Below are positions 27,021-36,659 of a DNA stretch of 64,000 nucleotides, piece by piece. The translations under genes were made by a program, and so were the position numbers. Location of the stretch: positions 259,475 through 323,474 of the forward strand of contig NZ_KQ034028.1 of the NCBI RefSeq assembly GCF_000970795.1. The letters are read 5' to 3'. Source of the DNA: Bombilactobacillus mellifer. GTDB lineage: Bacteria; Bacillota; Bacilli; Lactobacillales; Lactobacillaceae. The notes under the pieces were generated by a model. That model saw only the letters and a list, made by a program, of their open reading frames with translations. It ran no database searches and was not told where the DNA came from. How positions within the stretch are numbered: position 1 is the first letter of the stretch; every line of letters begins with the position of its first letter.

Positions 27021-27233
27021 TTGTTTTCTCATCATTAAGTCGCTTTGAAGTTGACGAGAGTAAGAGCAAATCTCCTGTTACTCAGCGTAACCGTGACGGA
27101 GTATTTAAACTGTGTGTTTATAAAGTAACCATAATAGCTATCTCTATGGTCATACTCAGTTTATTATTTCAGGTCTATAATTGTAGAGGTCAGTAATTTA
27201 TTATTTGAATAAGAGAAGGGGAGCTGTCAGTTT

Positions 27234-28188
27234 ATGCAGGCTTTATATTTTACTGAATTTGGTTCTAGTGCGGTCCTTCAATATAGTGAGGTGCCTTTAC
27301 CGTCACTGCAATCTAATGAAGCCTTAGTTAAAAATGACTACATTGGTCTCAATTTTGCGGATATTTATCGGCGCCGCGGGACCTATCGAATTCAAGAACA
27401 TCATCCTTACATTGATGGCTACGAAGGGGCGGGAAAAATTGTTCAAGTTGGTAAGGAAGTCAGTTCCGTCGCTGGTAGGACAAAAAGTTTTATATGTGGA
27501 TGTCCCGTTGGCTAATGCCGAGTATGTGGCCGTGCTGAGCACCAAAGTAATTATTTTACCAGCAGATACTTCGCCAAAATTGGCAGCTACAATTGGTTTG
27601 CAAGGCTTAACAGCTGATTTTTTAGCGCATGATTTAGGGAATGATCAAGCTGGCGCCAAAGTTTTTATCACTGGTATCAGTGGTGGCGTGGGCCAATTGC
27701 TGGCACAAATTTTAGTAGCGGATGGCTTACAGGTTTTTGGTTCCGCTTCTACGGCAGCCAAACGGGCGGTTGCACTCCAAAACGGGGCACAAGGGGTGTT
27801 TGCTAGTAGAGAATTTTCCTGGTTGCCTGAGCAAAAGGGCCAGTTTCAGACAGTGTATGATGGGGTAGGCGTCCATTTAGACAAAAGCTTGCAACTCTTG
27901 CGGCATCGCGGACAGGTCGTGTTCTTTGGTATGGCGGGAGGTAATCCACCGCAAATCGACTTAGTGCAGCTGCTGGCGGAATCTAAAAGTATTTTAACAG
28001 GTGATCTCTGGGATTATTTAACGAGCTTTGCAGAGAGAAAACGCCGGAGTGATCGGTTATTTAGCTATTTGCGGCATAATCAAATTCAGCTCAGTGAACC
28101 ACAAGTTTTTGCTTTAAGTGCTGGGCAAGCAGCCCATGACTATTTGGAAAATGGTAAAAATATCGGTAAGGTCTTGTTGCAACCTTAG
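27234..28188 (+). pseudogene. zinc-free quinone oxidoreductase (QOR type), frameshifted
   Basis: The ATG at 27234 follows AAGGGGAG. The first frame gives the GroES-like N-terminus ALYFTEFGSSAVLQYSEVPL and GLNFADIYRRRGTY, then diverges after GKEVSSVA at about 27470. A one-base G insertion explains it: removing a G from GCTGGT restores VAVGQKVLYVDVPLANAEYV in the other frame, which then supplies the NADPH-binding GISGGVGQLLAQ and the normal end VLLQP at 28188. The repaired protein of about 317 aa is a normal NADPH:quinone reductase-like member of the medium-chain dehydrogenase superfamily. As written it is dead. Confidence 0.85.
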
Positions 28189-28444
28189 TTAAATTTCAAC
28201 CGACTAACTACAAGTGAGTCAATTTCTCTAAGCAGATTTTCAACAGCTAACGGGACACTGATTTATCGATGCTTTTGGATCTATTGCGGAGATATCTTGG
28301 CCTGAAAAGAGCTGGATTTAGATTGCATTGGATATTGCTCAATAATTGCAAAGCAGTTTGAAAATCACACTGACCTAAAAGAGTAGTGTAATTACTTATT
28401 GATGAAAAACTGTATTAACAAAATAAACACCTATTAGATGGTTC

Positions 28445-28481
28445 AAAAAAAGCTGAATCCTTTGCGTGATTCAGCTTTTTT
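28445..28481. terminator. strong bidirectional terminator
   Basis: Perfect stem AAAAAAGCTGAATC / GATTCAGCTTTTTT with an 8-nt loop; serves the convergent QOR and argGH units. Confidence 0.88.
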
Positions 28482-28631
28482 GTAATAGTTCAAGTATTCG
28501 AAATTGCTTGAGTTTCAACCCTGGAAGGCTAGGAAGAGGATAAGTCCAAGTTTCTAAAGTCTTCAACCGACGAATCCCTTTTCTTCCCACAAGGAGCGCA
28601 TTAGCTGGTGCTTGCCTAATCAAGGTGCAAC

Positions 28632-28650
28632 TTTGTGTCCCACTAGCGTT
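28632..28650. repeat. 19-bp intergenic repeat, copy 2
   Basis: TTTGTGTCCCACTAGCGTT, identical to 27002-27020, just past the argH stop. Confidence 0.6.
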
Positions 28651-28662
28651 CCGTAAAAATTT

Positions 28663-30048
28663 TTAGTCAGCGTTTAACAACTGACGGGCCCTCGCAATTT
28701 GTTGTTTAACTTGTTGAAAGCTTGTTCCACCGAAAGATTGGCGCCGTTGGACAGCAGTTTTAGCTTGCAAATCTTGGTAGACATCTTCGCCGATATCCGG
28801 CAAAAGGGCCTGATATTTGGCTAAGGGAATTTCTTGCAAGGTGACCCCGGTTTTAAGACCTTCCAGGACCAATTGCCCGACAATCGCGTGCGCTTGTCTA
28901 AAGGGGATGCCTTTCACTGCTAAATAATCGGCTAATTCCGTGGCGTTGGAAAAGTCGCGCGTGGTGGCTTGCGCCATATTGGCCGTCTTAATTTTGGCAG
29001 TTTGCAACATGCCCGCCAAAACTGTTAAACAGGGAATAATTGTTTTGACCGTATCAAAGACGCCTTCTTTATCCTCTTGTAAATCTTTATCATAGGCTAA
29101 CGGCAAGGCCTTCATTACGGTTAATAAAGCCATTAAATGACCGAAGACCCGGCCGGATTTGCCCCGAATTAATTCCGCAAAATCGGGATTCTTTTTTTGC
29201 GGCATGATAGAACTGCCGGTGGCATACTCGTCTGACAATTCTAAGTAATTAAATTCGTAAGTAGTCCATAATACAATTTCTTCACACAAACGTGATAAAT
29301 GCACCATCAGCAAGGCCGCATTACTTAAAAACTCGAGCGCAAAATCTCGATCGGACACGGCATCAATCGAGTTGGAGTACGGACACGTAAAGCCTAAGCG
29401 TTGCGCAGTTTGTTGCCGATCAATGGGAAAAGTAGTGCCAGCTAAGGCTGCAGCTCCAAGCGGAGACAAATTAGTGTGTTTTTGATTAAATTGAAAGCGT
29501 TCAATATCGCGCTGCAACATGTCAAAGTAGGCCATCAAATAATGACCATATGAAATGGGTTGGGCATGTTGTAAATGGGTATAGCCGGGCATAATGGTTT
29601 CAACATTGGCTTCAGCTAAGTTGACCAGCACGGTTTGGAGATTTTTGATTGCTTGAATTACTTGCGGCAAACGTTTTTTTAAGTACAAATGAAAGTCAGT
29701 GGCGACCTGATCATTACGGCTGCGCGCGGTGTGAAGTTTGCCGGCCACGGGACCAATTTCTTGGGTAAGTAAGCTTTCGATGTTCATGTGGATATCTTCA
29801 TTAGCCACATCAAATTGGAGTTGACCGGCCGCTAACTGCTGTTGTAAATGGTGTAAGCCTTGAATAATTTGCTCAGCGTCTTTGGGGGTCAAGATGTGAG
29901 TGTCGCGCAGCATTTCCACGTGGGCTAAGGAACCTTCCAGATCTTCGGCTGCCATGAGTTGATCAAATTCAATAGAAGCTCCGAAAGTGTCGGTTTGTGC
30001 GGAACCGGTTTCTGTAAATCGCCCGCCCCAGAGTTTTTTAGTTGTCAT
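28663..30048 (-). CDS. argH: argininosuccinate lyase
   Basis: 461 aa from [13 protein letters not shown]. This start overlaps the end of argG by 11 bases; longer upstream versions of the frame lie inside argG and are not used. The fumarase/aspartase superfamily signature [20 protein letters not shown] is present with its catalytic Ser, together with the [14 protein letters not shown] and [11 protein letters not shown] motifs. It splits argininosuccinate to arginine and fumarate, the last step of arginine synthesis. It forms an operon with argG. No other arg gene is in the window, so ornithine or citrulline must come from elsewhere. Confidence 0.96.
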   Translation of the reverse strand: MTTKKLWGGRFTETGSAQTDTFGASIEFDQLMAAEDLEGSLAHVEMLRDTHILTPKDAEQIIQGLHHLQQQLAAGQLQFDVANEDIHMNIESLLTQEIGPVAGKLHTARSRNDQVATDFHLYLKKRLPQVIQAIKNLQTVLVNLAEANVETIMPGYTHLQHAQPISYGHYLMAYFDMLQRDIERFQFNQKHTNLSPLGAAALAGTTFPIDRQQTAQRLGFTCPYSNSIDAVSDRDFALEFLSNAALLMVHLSRLCEEIVLWTTYEFNYLELSDEYATGSSIMPQKKNPDFAELIRGKSGRVFGHLMALLTVMKALPLAYDKDLQEDKEGVFDTVKTIIPCLTVLAGMLQTAKIKTANMAQATTRDFSNATELADYLAVKGIPFRQAHAIVGQLVLEGLKTGVTLQEIPLAKYQALLPDIGEDVYQDLQAKTAVQRRQSFGGTSFQQVKQQIARARQLLNAD

Positions 30049-31255
30049 GTTGGGATCCTGCTGATTTTTGATGGACTTGTGCATAAACTTTGCTTGGTAA
30101 ACCATATAGTTCAATAAAACCTGCTGCGGCTTCTTGATCGAAGGAATCAGCGGCAGTATAAGTCGCCAGATCATGGTCGTATAAAGAATTAGGTGATTTC
30201 CGTCCTTCACAAATCACGTTACCTTTGAACAATTGCACTCTGACGGTCCCATTCACGTCTTGTTGACTTTGCTTAATAAAGGCGAGCAGGCTGTCCATTA
30301 ACGGTGAAAACCATAAGCCATTATAAATATTTTCGGTAATTTCTTTTTCAACTACAGGTTTAAAATGGTCCAAAGTTTTATCTAAGGTAATATCTTCCAG
30401 ATCTTTATGAGCGGCCAATAAAACGGTGGCAGCCGGACATTCGTAAATTTCCCGTGATTTGATTCCAATTAAGCGGTTTTCGACGTGATCAATCCGCCCA
30501 ATGCCATGTTGTCCGGCAAGGTGATCCAGTTTCATAATTAAAGTGGCCAACGACATAGTTTCGCCGTTCAAAGCCACGGGGACACCCGCTTCAAAAGTCA
30601 AAGTAATAATTGCGGGTTGATCCGGTGTATCAGCAATGGCCACTGTACGATCATAGGCATCTGCTGGCGCACTCACCCATGGATCTTCCAAAATCCCACA
30701 TTCATTTGCCCGCCCCCACAGGTTTTCATCAATAGAATAGGGACTCTGTTTGTTGATGGGTACAGGGATGTTATTGGCTTTGGCATAGTCGATTTCTTCT
30801 TCACGAGACCAATGCGTTTCCCGAATCGGGTCTTCAATTTTTAAATCAGGCGCTAAGGCCCGAATGCCCACATCAAAGCGGACTTGATCGTTCCCTTTAC
30901 CGGTACAGCCGTGTGCAATCGCTGCGGCTCCAGTTTCCCGGGCAATTTTCACTAGTGTTTTCACAATTAATGGCCGCGATAATGCTGAAACTAAAGGGTA
31001 TTTATTTTCATAATAGGCATGACTTTGCAAGGCCGGCAAACAATAATCATGCGCGAATTCTTCTTTGGCATCCACAACTCGGGAATCTACCGCGCCAACG
31101 GCCAACCCTTTTTGTTGCACAGCCTGCAAGTCTTTGCCTTCACCGACATCAATACAACAAGCGATCACATCGTAGCCTTTATTTTTGAGCCAGGCAATTT
31201 CCACAGAAGTATCTAATCCGCCGGAATAAGCCAGCACAACTTTCTCTTTTGTCAT
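30038..31255 (-). CDS. argG: argininosuccinate synthase
   Basis: 405 aa from [20 protein letters not shown], which contains the N-type ATP pyrophosphatase P-loop SGGLDTS. Further motifs are [14 protein letters not shown] and [13 protein letters not shown] chose the ATG at 31255 because GGGAGG sits seven bases before it; a start five codons upstream would overlap that site. It joins citrulline and aspartate using ATP. A promoter (TTGCAT, 18 bases, TATAAT on the minus strand) lies immediately upstream. Cotranscribed with argH through an 11-base overlap. Confidence 0.96.
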   Translation of the reverse strand: MTKEKVVLAYSGGLDTSVEIAWLKNKGYDVIACCIDVGEGKDLQAVQQKGLAVGAVDSRVVDAKEEFAHDYCLPALQSHAYYENKYPLVSALSRPLIVKTLVKIARETGAAAIAHGCTGKGNDQVRFDVGIRALAPDLKIEDPIRETHWSREEEIDYAKANNIPVPINKQSPYSIDENLWGRANECGILEDPWVSAPADAYDRTVAIADTPDQPAIITLTFEAGVPVALNGETMSLATLIMKLDHLAGQHGIGRIDHVENRLIGIKSREIYECPAATVLLAAHKDLEDITLDKTLDHFKPVVEKEITENIYNGLWFSPLMDSLLAFIKQSQQDVNGTVRVQLFKGNVICEGRKSPNSLYDHDLATYTAADSFDQEAAAGFIELYGLPSKVYAQVHQKSAGSQHDN

Positions 31256-31285
31256 AATCATTCCTCCCACGTTTATTTACTGCGC

Positions 31286-31315
31286 ATTATAGAATAAGAC
31301 AAACGCCAGATGCAA
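31286..31315 (-). promoter_or_regulatory. argGH promoter
   Basis: On the minus strand TTGCAT, 18-base spacer, TATAAT, then the GGGAGG ribosome site of argG about 20 bases on. No clear ArgR box could be drawn. Confidence 0.65.
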
Positions 31316-31378
31316 TGATCATCGTTAATTTTTTTTAATATTATGAGCAAGGAAATATCCTGGGATAAAGAAAAAAAC

Positions 31379-31407
31379 TTGACAGATGATTAGCCGACTC
31401 GTAAAAT
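31379..31407 (+). promoter_or_regulatory. strong promoter of the amino-acid transporter operon
   Basis: TTGACA (31379-31384), 17-base spacer, TAAAAT (31402-31407). It lies 336 bases before the glnPH start, so the message has a long leader. Confidence 0.8.
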
Positions 31408-31442
31408 TAGAAATTAATTAGACATGGTTAAGGAGAAAGACG

Positions 31443-31493
31443 ATGATTAGTTTATCTTTAATTCAGTTAAATATCCGTCTGCGAAGCCAGTAG
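31443..31493 (+). CDS. candidate leader peptide
   Basis: ATG with AAGGAG ten bases upstream opens a 16-residue frame, MISLSLIQLNIRLRSQ, then TAG. Its 3' half has Arg codons CGT and CGA and two Gln codons (CAG), and its end lies two bases before the CTCAGGTC hairpin, so a stalled ribosome would change leader folding. The 5' strand of the closing helix is inside its first codons. This is a plausible ribosome-mediated attenuator, but the frame may be fortuitous. Confidence 0.45.
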   Translation: MISLSLIQLNIRLRSQ

Positions 31494-31570
31494 GACTCAG
31501 GTCACTTCTGAATGGATGCGACCTGAGGATTCAGTTCGTATCCATGCTGACTTCATCTCCGATTAAACTA

Positions 31571-31605
31571 AGTCTGCATGGGGTTTACTCACTTGCAGGC
31601 TTTTT
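31571..31605 (+). terminator. attenuator terminator 1 in the glnPH leader
   Basis: AGTCTGC / GCAGGCT stem with a 17-nt loop, followed by TTTTT. It starts at the last base of the P1-like helix. Confidence 0.65.
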
Positions 31606-31618
31606 CTTTGAATTATGT

Positions 31619-31650
31619 TAAGGGAGCCTTCTTGTGAGGGCTCCTTTTTT
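31619..31650 (+). terminator. attenuator terminator 2 in the glnPH leader
   Basis: AGGGAGCC / GGGCTCCT-type stem with T6, about 90 bases before glnPH. Confidence 0.7.
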
Positions 31651-31742
31651 GATTTTAATGAAAGCCGAGGTAGCGTATGAAGCGACGAAGCTAATACCCG
31701 CAGTCCACACTCAAAATTCAACCAACCAAAGGAGAAAAGAAA

Positions 31743-33275
31743 ATGAAAAAATTGTGGCAGTGGCTCACCTTAATGTTGGCGGCAATCTTATTAATTGGCA
31801 GTACCGGCAATACATTGGTGCAAGCAGCGAACAATGAACAACCAGCGAATAATGAACAACCGGCAGCCAATGATCAATCTTTACAAAAGATTAAAAATAA
31901 AGGTACTTTAGTCATGGGAACGAGTCCCGATTTTCCCCCTTATGAATTTATTGCCCATGGTAAATCTAAAATTGTAGGGATGGATGTATTCATCGCCCAA
32001 AAAATTGCTAAAGATATAGGTGTCAAATTAGTAATTAAATCAATGGATTTTGATTCTTTATTAGTTGCTTTACAAACGGGTAAAGTCGATATGGTAATGG
32101 CGGGGATGAGTAAAACCGCCAAAAGAGCAAAAAGTGTTGATTTTAGTGATATTTATTACAACGGGGGCATGGATTTAGTCATCCATCAGGCTGATAAGGA
32201 TAAATACACTAATTATCGGGCTTTAGCTGGACAAGCCGTGGGAGCACAAACCGGTTCTATTCAATATAATTTAGTGAAAGAACAAGCGACAAAATCCAAG
32301 TTAAAGAGTATGGATAAAATTACGGATTTGATTTTAGCTTTACAGACGAATAAAGTAGCAGCGGTTGTCTTAGATCAAGCTTCAGCTGAAGCTTATGCGA
32401 ATAATACCAAAGGGTTAATTGCCGTCGATGCCCATTTCAAAGTGAAAGTTCCGGGCACAGCGATTGCCTTTCCAAAGGGTTCTCAAGCCTTAGTTAATTC
32501 CGCTAATCAGTCGATTGCTGAAATTAAAGCTAAAAATTTAATTCAAAAACAGTATTTGCCACAAGCAGGTAAATATATGGTGAGCGGCAGTTTTAAGGGT
32601 TCCAAAGATAAAAAAGCCGCAGCCAAAGCTAAAGCCAATAATTCTATGTGGGCTTATAAAGATTTCTTTGCTGCTGGTTTAGGCTATACAATTTTTATTT
32701 CAGCAATTTCTGTTTTCTTTGGTTTCTTGTTAGGGGTTATTCTGTCACTTATGCGTTTAAGCCATAATAAGATTGCTTCCGCTATCGCAACGAGTTATAT
32801 CGAGTTTGTCCGGGGGACCCCGTTGATGGTGCAGTTATTATTTGTTTACTTTGGCTTAGGGTTGGTCGTTAATATTCCAGCGTTATTATCAGGAATTATT
32901 GCGGTTTCTTTAAATTCAGCGGCCTATGTAGCAGAAGTCATCCGGTCGGGAATTAATTCCATTCCGGTCGGGCAAACAGAAGCTTCGCGGTCGTTAGGAA
33001 TGTCGCGGACTATGACGATGAAATATATTATTTTACCGCAAGCTATGAAAAATATTTGGCCAGCTTTAGGTAACGAATTTGTTTCGTTAATTAAGGAAAG
33101 TTCCATTGTTTCCGTTATTGGTGTCAAAGATCTGATCTATCAATCGCGGATTGTCCAATCAGATACTTATCGGGGCGTAATGCCATTAATTATTACCATG
33201 ATTTTATACTTTATTATTACTTTTGGAATTTCACGGTTAATGAAACATTTTGAAGGGAAGATGTCACATGAATAA
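31743..33275 (+). CDS. glnPH: amino-acid ABC transporter, fused substrate-binding and permease protein
   Basis: 510 aa. A signal sequence ([20 protein letters not shown]) leads to a SBP_bac_3 domain (about 45-285: [40 protein letters not shown]). A linker rich in Lys/Ala joins a His/Glu/Arg-type permease domain (about 300-505) with [20 protein letters not shown] and the EAA loop [20 protein letters not shown]. This fusion is typical of GlnP/ArtP-like importers of lactic acid bacteria for glutamine, glutamate or arginine. The substrate is not fixed by sequence. AAAGGAG lies upstream of the ATG. It is followed by its ATPase with an 8-base overlap and is controlled by the leader RNA. Confidence 0.9.
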   Translation: MKKLWQWLTLMLAAILLIGSTGNTLVQAANNEQPANNEQPAANDQSLQKIKNKGTLVMGTSPDFPPYEFIAHGKSKIVGMDVFIAQKIAKDIGVKLVIKSMDFDSLLVALQTGKVDMVMAGMSKTAKRAKSVDFSDIYYNGGMDLVIHQADKDKYTNYRALAGQAVGAQTGSIQYNLVKEQATKSKLKSMDKITDLILALQTNKVAAVVLDQASAEAYANNTKGLIAVDAHFKVKVPGTAIAFPKGSQALVNSANQSIAEIKAKNLIQKQYLPQAGKYMVSGSFKGSKDKKAAAKAKANNSMWAYKDFFAAGLGYTIFISAISVFFGFLLGVILSLMRLSHNKIASAIATSYIEFVRGTPLMVQLLFVYFGLGLVVNIPALLSGIIAVSLNSAAYVAEVIRSGINSIPVGQTEASRSLGMSRTMTMKYIILPQAMKNIWPALGNEFVSLIKESSIVSVIGVKDLIYQSRIVQSDTYRGVMPLIITMILYFIITFGISRLMKHFEGKMSHE

Positions 33276-34038
33276 TACGCAAACCCAAACTGCAACTACA
33301 CAACCTGTCATTGCAGTGAATCATTTGAAGAAAACTTTTGGTAAGAATGAAGTTTTAAAAGACATTAATGAAGCGGTCTACGATGGTCAGGTAATTTGTT
33401 TAATTGGTCCGTCTGGGGCGGGTAAAAGTACTTTTTTACGGTGTTTAAATTTATTAGATAAACCTACCGCCGGCCAAGTGTTTTTTGAAGGGGACGAATT
33501 GACCGCCTTAGATGATCAGCATTTAGATCAATTACGGCAACAAATGGGGATGGTCTTTCAAAGTTTTAATTTATTCCCGCATAAAAGTGTTTTAGATAAT
33601 TTAAAATTAGCCCCTATGAAGGTCAAAGACATGCCCGAAGAACAGGCCACCCAATTAGCTCAAAAACTATTGTCCCAAGTTGGTTTGGCGGAAAAAGCCG
33701 AGGCTTTCCCAGATAATCTATCCGGCGGGCAGCAACAACGGGTAGCCATTGCGCGGGCGTTAGCTATGAATCCCAAGGTGATGTTGTTTGATGAACCAAC
33801 TTCCGCCTTGGATCCGGAAATGGTCGGTGAAGTTTTAAAAGTTATGCAAGATTTAGCAACTGACGGGATGACCATGGTAGTGGTGACCCATGAAATGGGC
33901 TTTGCGAAAAATGTTGCGGATCAAATTTGGTTTATGGCGGATGGCTATATTCAAGAAACTAATAGTCCACAAGAATTTTTTGCTCATCCGCAGACACAGC
34001 GGGCCCAGGAGTTTTTGGCCAAAATTTTGGAAGCCTAG
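33268..34038 (+). CDS. glnQ: amino-acid ABC transporter ATP-binding protein
   Basis: 256 aa from the ATG at 33268, overlapping glnPH by 8 bases with AAGGGAA upstream. Walker [11 protein letters not shown]-loop [12 protein letters not shown], signature [15 protein letters not shown], Walker [14 protein letters not shown] and the switch His in [13 protein letters not shown] are all present. It powers the GlnPH permease. It is closely followed (9 bases) by an M20 peptidase gene, suggesting import of a peptide-like or acylated amino acid or simple co-regulation. Confidence 0.93.
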   Translation: MNNTQTQTATTQPVIAVNHLKKTFGKNEVLKDINEAVYDGQVICLIGPSGAGKSTFLRCLNLLDKPTAGQVFFEGDELTALDDQHLDQLRQQMGMVFQSFNLFPHKSVLDNLKLAPMKVKDMPEEQATQLAQKLLSQVGLAEKAEAFPDNLSGGQQQRVAIARALAMNPKVMLFDEPTSALDPEMVGEVLKVMQDLATDGMTMVVVTHEMGFAKNVADQIWFMADGYIQETNSPQEFFAHPQTQRAQEFLAKILEA

Positions 34039-34047
34039 GAGGTTATA

Positions 34048-35190
34048 ATGGAACAAGCAGCAGCAATTAAGATTTTGTCGGATTTAATCGCGATTCCTTC
34101 GGTTAATGGGCGTGAAGCCTTAGTAGCTGATTATTTAACACAATTATTTGCCGACTATCCGGCTCAAATTGAACGAGTGGAATACGCCCCTGAGCGGGAT
34201 AACTTAGTGGTTACCATTGGCGATCAAGGACCATTGTTAGGGTTTTCGGGTCATGAAGATGTAGTTGCGGCGACGCCCAGCTCGGATTGGACCTATCCTC
34301 CATTTCAAGCTACTGTCAAAGATGGTAAACTGTACGGTCGTGGAGCCAGTGATATGAAGTCCGGACTGGCGGCCATGGTAGTGGCAATGTTGGATTTATT
34401 AGAAAGTGATCAGCCGTTACCCGGTCGGCTGCGACTTTTAGCCTCAGTGGGTGAAGAGACTGGTGAATATGGGGCGGCGCAACTAACCGCTGCCGGTTAT
34501 GCGAATGATTTACAGGGATTGGTGATTGGCGAACCGACTGATTTAACTGTTCGGATCAGCCATAAAGGAATTATTGATTATAAAGTTGAGTCAGTAGGTA
34601 AAAGTGTTCATTCATCACGACCAGAATTAGGGCAAAATGCGATTTTACCGTTATTATCTTTTGCCGAGCAGGCGCAAAGCGTTTTAGCCAAAGCGGATCA
34701 AATAGACCCTGCTTTAGGTGGATTAACCCATGTTATTAGTCAAATTCAAGGTGGCGAGCAAATTAATTCTGTGCCGGCGCACGCCTGGTTGACGGGAAAT
34801 ATTCGTACCATTCCTGCCTATCCCAATGCCACCGTCATGCAACAATTAGAAACGATCGTGCAGCAATTAAATGATCAAGGCGCCCACTTGACTTTAACTT
34901 ATAGCTATCCGGAGCCGCCGTTACCTAGTCAAGAACATACCGCTTTGGCTCAGTTAGCTAGTCAAGTCTTGCAACAAAAATTTAATCTATCCGGAGCGAT
35001 GGTCGCAGGCACGGGTGCCACGGATGCTTCCGAATATCATCATGTGGCCGATTTGCCCATTGTGATTGTGGGGCCAGCCGATGGGGTGAGCGATCATCAA
35101 GTGGATGAATTTGTCACTGTAGCGAAATACTTACGCGGCTGTCAATTTTATCAAGAACTGGCCCGCGCATTTTGGCAGCAAGCTAACTAA
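34048..35190 (+). CDS. M20 family deacylase (ArgE/DapE type)
   Basis: 380 aa. The di-metal site is visible: GFSGHEDVV (His, Asp), GRGASDMKSGLAAMV (Asp), ASVGEETGEYGA (catalytic Glu pair), VIGEPTDL (Glu/Asp) and TDASEYHH for the final His. The dimerisation domain ISHKGIIDYKVESVGKSVHS separates the lobes. Relatives hydrolyse N-succinyl-diaminopimelate, N-acetylornithine or acyl amino acids. The usual GHMDVV reads GHEDVV here. AGGAGG is seven bases before the ATG. It is third in the transporter operon and ends at a terminator; its neighbourhood next to argGH makes an N-acyl-amino-acid substrate plausible but unproven. Confidence 0.85.
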   Translation: MEQAAAIKILSDLIAIPSVNGREALVADYLTQLFADYPAQIERVEYAPERDNLVVTIGDQGPLLGFSGHEDVVAATPSSDWTYPPFQATVKDGKLYGRGASDMKSGLAAMVVAMLDLLESDQPLPGRLRLLASVGEETGEYGAAQLTAAGYANDLQGLVIGEPTDLTVRISHKGIIDYKVESVGKSVHSSRPELGQNAILPLLSFAEQAQSVLAKADQIDPALGGLTHVISQIQGGEQINSVPAHAWLTGNIRTIPAYPNATVMQQLETIVQQLNDQGAHLTLTYSYPEPPLPSQEHTALAQLASQVLQQKFNLSGAMVAGTGATDASEYHHVADLPIVIVGPADGVSDHQVDEFVTVAKYLRGCQFYQELARAFWQQAN

Positions 35191-35247
35191 GCCCTATCCG
35201 TGTAATAAATTTAAATAAAGATCCCCAAAAATAACCGGTAATTCCAA

Positions 35248-35285
35248 CAGTGACTTTGCGGAAATGTAGCAAGTCACTGCTTTTT
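35248..35285 (+). terminator. terminator of the glnPH-glnQ-M20 operon
   Basis: CAGTGACTT / AAGTCACTG stem, 14-nt loop, then CTTTTT. Confidence 0.75.
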
Positions 35286-35326
35286 GGTGCGCTGGCCATA
35301 GCTGGTGGAAGCTAACGGATGCATTA

Positions 35327-35755
35327 TTACAGCTGCCGCTCTGGATGTTGCTGCGGGGATAATTTTTTGTCGGCAATAACTGTTTCCACCGTATAATTAG
35401 CCCACGGAGAAATTTTTTGAATAAAAGTACTTAAATGGCTGTCCGAAAAATGTGTAATTAATAAAAAACAAGCCTGACCACTCACTTGATAAAAGGCCTC
35501 GACCTCACTAAATTGGCGCACAATATTGGTGATAGTAGTTGAAGGCGTTACTTTATTTAAAAATAGACGAATAAATTGTGTCGGCAAGGTTCCCACTTTA
35601 ATAGAAAATTGTTGGATGATCTGGTGTTCTTCGAGATTTTTAATCCGCTGGCCCACGGCCTGGCCGGTTAAATGCACTTGTTGACCAATGGCTTTATTCG
35701 TCAGCCGACTATTATTTTGCAGTAAGTGAATGATGGTACGATCGATTTGATCCAT
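35327..35755 (-). CDS. Lrp/AsnC-family regulator
   Basis: 142 aa from MDQIDRTIIHLLQNNSRLTN, with AAAGGA eight bases upstream. The N-terminal HTH (NKAIGQQVHLTGQAVGQRIK, NLEEHQII) is followed by a short RAM-like ligand domain. It is divergent from an isochorismatase-fold hydrolase and convergent with the transporter operon. Lrp-type proteins sense amino acids, so either neighbour is a candidate target. Length is normal for the family; the RAM domain is poorly conserved. Confidence 0.8.
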   Translation of the reverse strand: MDQIDRTIIHLLQNNSRLTNKAIGQQVHLTGQAVGQRIKNLEEHQIIQQFSIKVGTLPTQFIRLFLNKVTPSTTITNIVRQFSEVEAFYQVSGQACFLLITHFSDSHLSTFIQKISPWANYTVETVIADKKLSPQQHPERQL

Positions 35756-35871
35756 AATGTGTCCTTTCATGATGAAAAAAATTGGTTTGCTTTGGTTTCA
35801 GGAACTTATATAGAAATAAAAAATTTTCCTTTATACTAAAGACACTTTGGAGATAGGAGGTCTTGTCGGCC

Positions 35872-36417
35872 ATGACTCAAGGATTAATTGTCATCGATGT
35901 CCAAAATGATTATTTTGCCAAGGGGCAGCTGCCCTTAGTGAACCCGGAAGCTGCTTTGGCTTGTATTAATCAATTGGAAGATTATTTTTTAGCACAGCAA
36001 TTACCTATTATTTACATTCAGCACATTGATTATAGGCAAGATGCGCCCCTTTTTAAAGCGCAAACTTCAGGAGTGCAATTACATGCTAATTTACGGGTGA
36101 ATTCTGATTCGACGATTGTGACGAAACAATATCCTAATAGTTTTTATCATACTGATTTAACGCAACGTTTACACCAATTAGCAGTCGATCAGGTAGTAAT
36201 TTGCGGTATGATGACGCATATGTGTGTCGATTCGACTACTCGTGCGGCTAGGGAACTGGGGTGGAATCCGTTATTGATTACTGATGCCACCGCCACGACC
36301 GATTTAAAAATGAATGGCCAAACCGTAACGGCGGATCAAGTAAGCACGGCTTTTTTGGCGGCACTAGCTAGTTTTGCGACCGAACAAACAACTGCTGAAT
36401 TTTTACAACAGCACTAA
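35872..36417 (+). CDS. isochorismatase-family cysteine hydrolase
   Basis: 181 aa from MTQGLIVIDVQNDYF, AGGAGG upstream; a TTG three codons earlier is an alternative. Family features: the Asp in VIDVQNDYF, the Lys in VTKQYPNSFY, the cis-peptide region VVICGMMTHM and the nucleophile Cys in THMCVDSTTRAARELG. Members hydrolyse amides such as nicotinamide, N-carbamoylsarcosine or isochorismate; this one is of the small bacterial YcaC/nicotinamidase-like type and its substrate is open. It is divergently arranged with the Lrp-type regulator. Confidence 0.85.
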   Translation: MTQGLIVIDVQNDYFAKGQLPLVNPEAALACINQLEDYFLAQQLPIIYIQHIDYRQDAPLFKAQTSGVQLHANLRVNSDSTIVTKQYPNSFYHTDLTQRLHQLAVDQVVICGMMTHMCVDSTTRAARELGWNPLLITDATATTDLKMNGQTVTADQVSTAFLAALASFATEQTTAEFLQQH

Positions 36418-36585
36418 GCGCACCATATTTTTGCTCCAACTCTTTCATACAGATCAGCGTGTTCACTGACTGATCTGGAGATATGCTAAGTGAGATTGAT
36501 AAAAGCGTGATGATCATTTCTTGGTTAAATTGTGAGTAAGTTTGGCGGTCTGCTTGGGGGCTGATTATTCAGCCAGTTTAAGTGG

Positions 36586-36621
36586 AAAAAAACTACTGTC
36601 CAGCAAGGCAGTAGTTTTTTT
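36586..36621. terminator. bidirectional terminator between hydrolase gene and iolR
   Basis: AAAAAACTACTG / CAGTAGTTTTTT stem with a 10-nt loop, between convergent genes. Confidence 0.85.
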
Positions 36622-36659
36622 GTGTTCTCCAAAACAATGTAAAGTAGCGACACGCTTCA

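Larger units (their letters stand above)
26755..27233. other. intergenic, contains terminator and a repeated sequence
   Basis: No gene. Besides the terminator (26864-26897) there is a 19-base sequence (27002-27020) repeated near the argH end. The part 26935-27120 has modest inverted repeats and could be transcribed RNA, but I cannot fold it with confidence. Confidence 0.4.
28189..28662. other. intergenic between QOR pseudogene and argH
   Basis: No gene. Contains a strong two-way terminator at 28445-28481 and the second copy of the 19-base repeat, 13 bases from the argH stop. Confidence 0.5.
31414..31742 (+). promoter_or_regulatory. structured leader RNA with attenuator, upstream of glnPH
   Basis: The leader has a long-range pairing TTAGTTTA (31447-31454) with TAAACTAA (31564-31571), enclosing two competing hairpins: CTCAGGTC/GACCTGAG (31496-31503 with 31520-31527) and ATGGAT.CGA/TCG.ATCCAT (31512-31521 with 31536-31545). 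These share bases 31520-31521 and cannot both form fully. A terminator hairpin starts at 31571, directly after the closing helix, and a second at 31619. This is the layout of a riboswitch or attenuator. I could not match it to the lysine, glutamine, SAM, T-box or other classes I know; the T-box core AGGGTGGNACCGCG is absent. It also holds a short peptide frame with a good ribosome site. Confidence 0.6.

Noticed and set aside
30049-30210. N-terminal extension of ArgH
   Set aside because: It lies inside argG in another frame; the family start [11 protein letters not shown] is at 30048.
31414-31650. T-box riboswitch before glnPH
   Set aside because: The conserved antiterminator core AGGGTGGNACCGCG is not found, and no specifier-loop arrangement could be drawn.
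31414-31650. Lysine riboswitch
   Set aside because: AGCCAGTAGGA recalls part of it, but the long conserved L-box elements (AGAGGTGCG, AAGGGGA, GCCGAAG) are absent.
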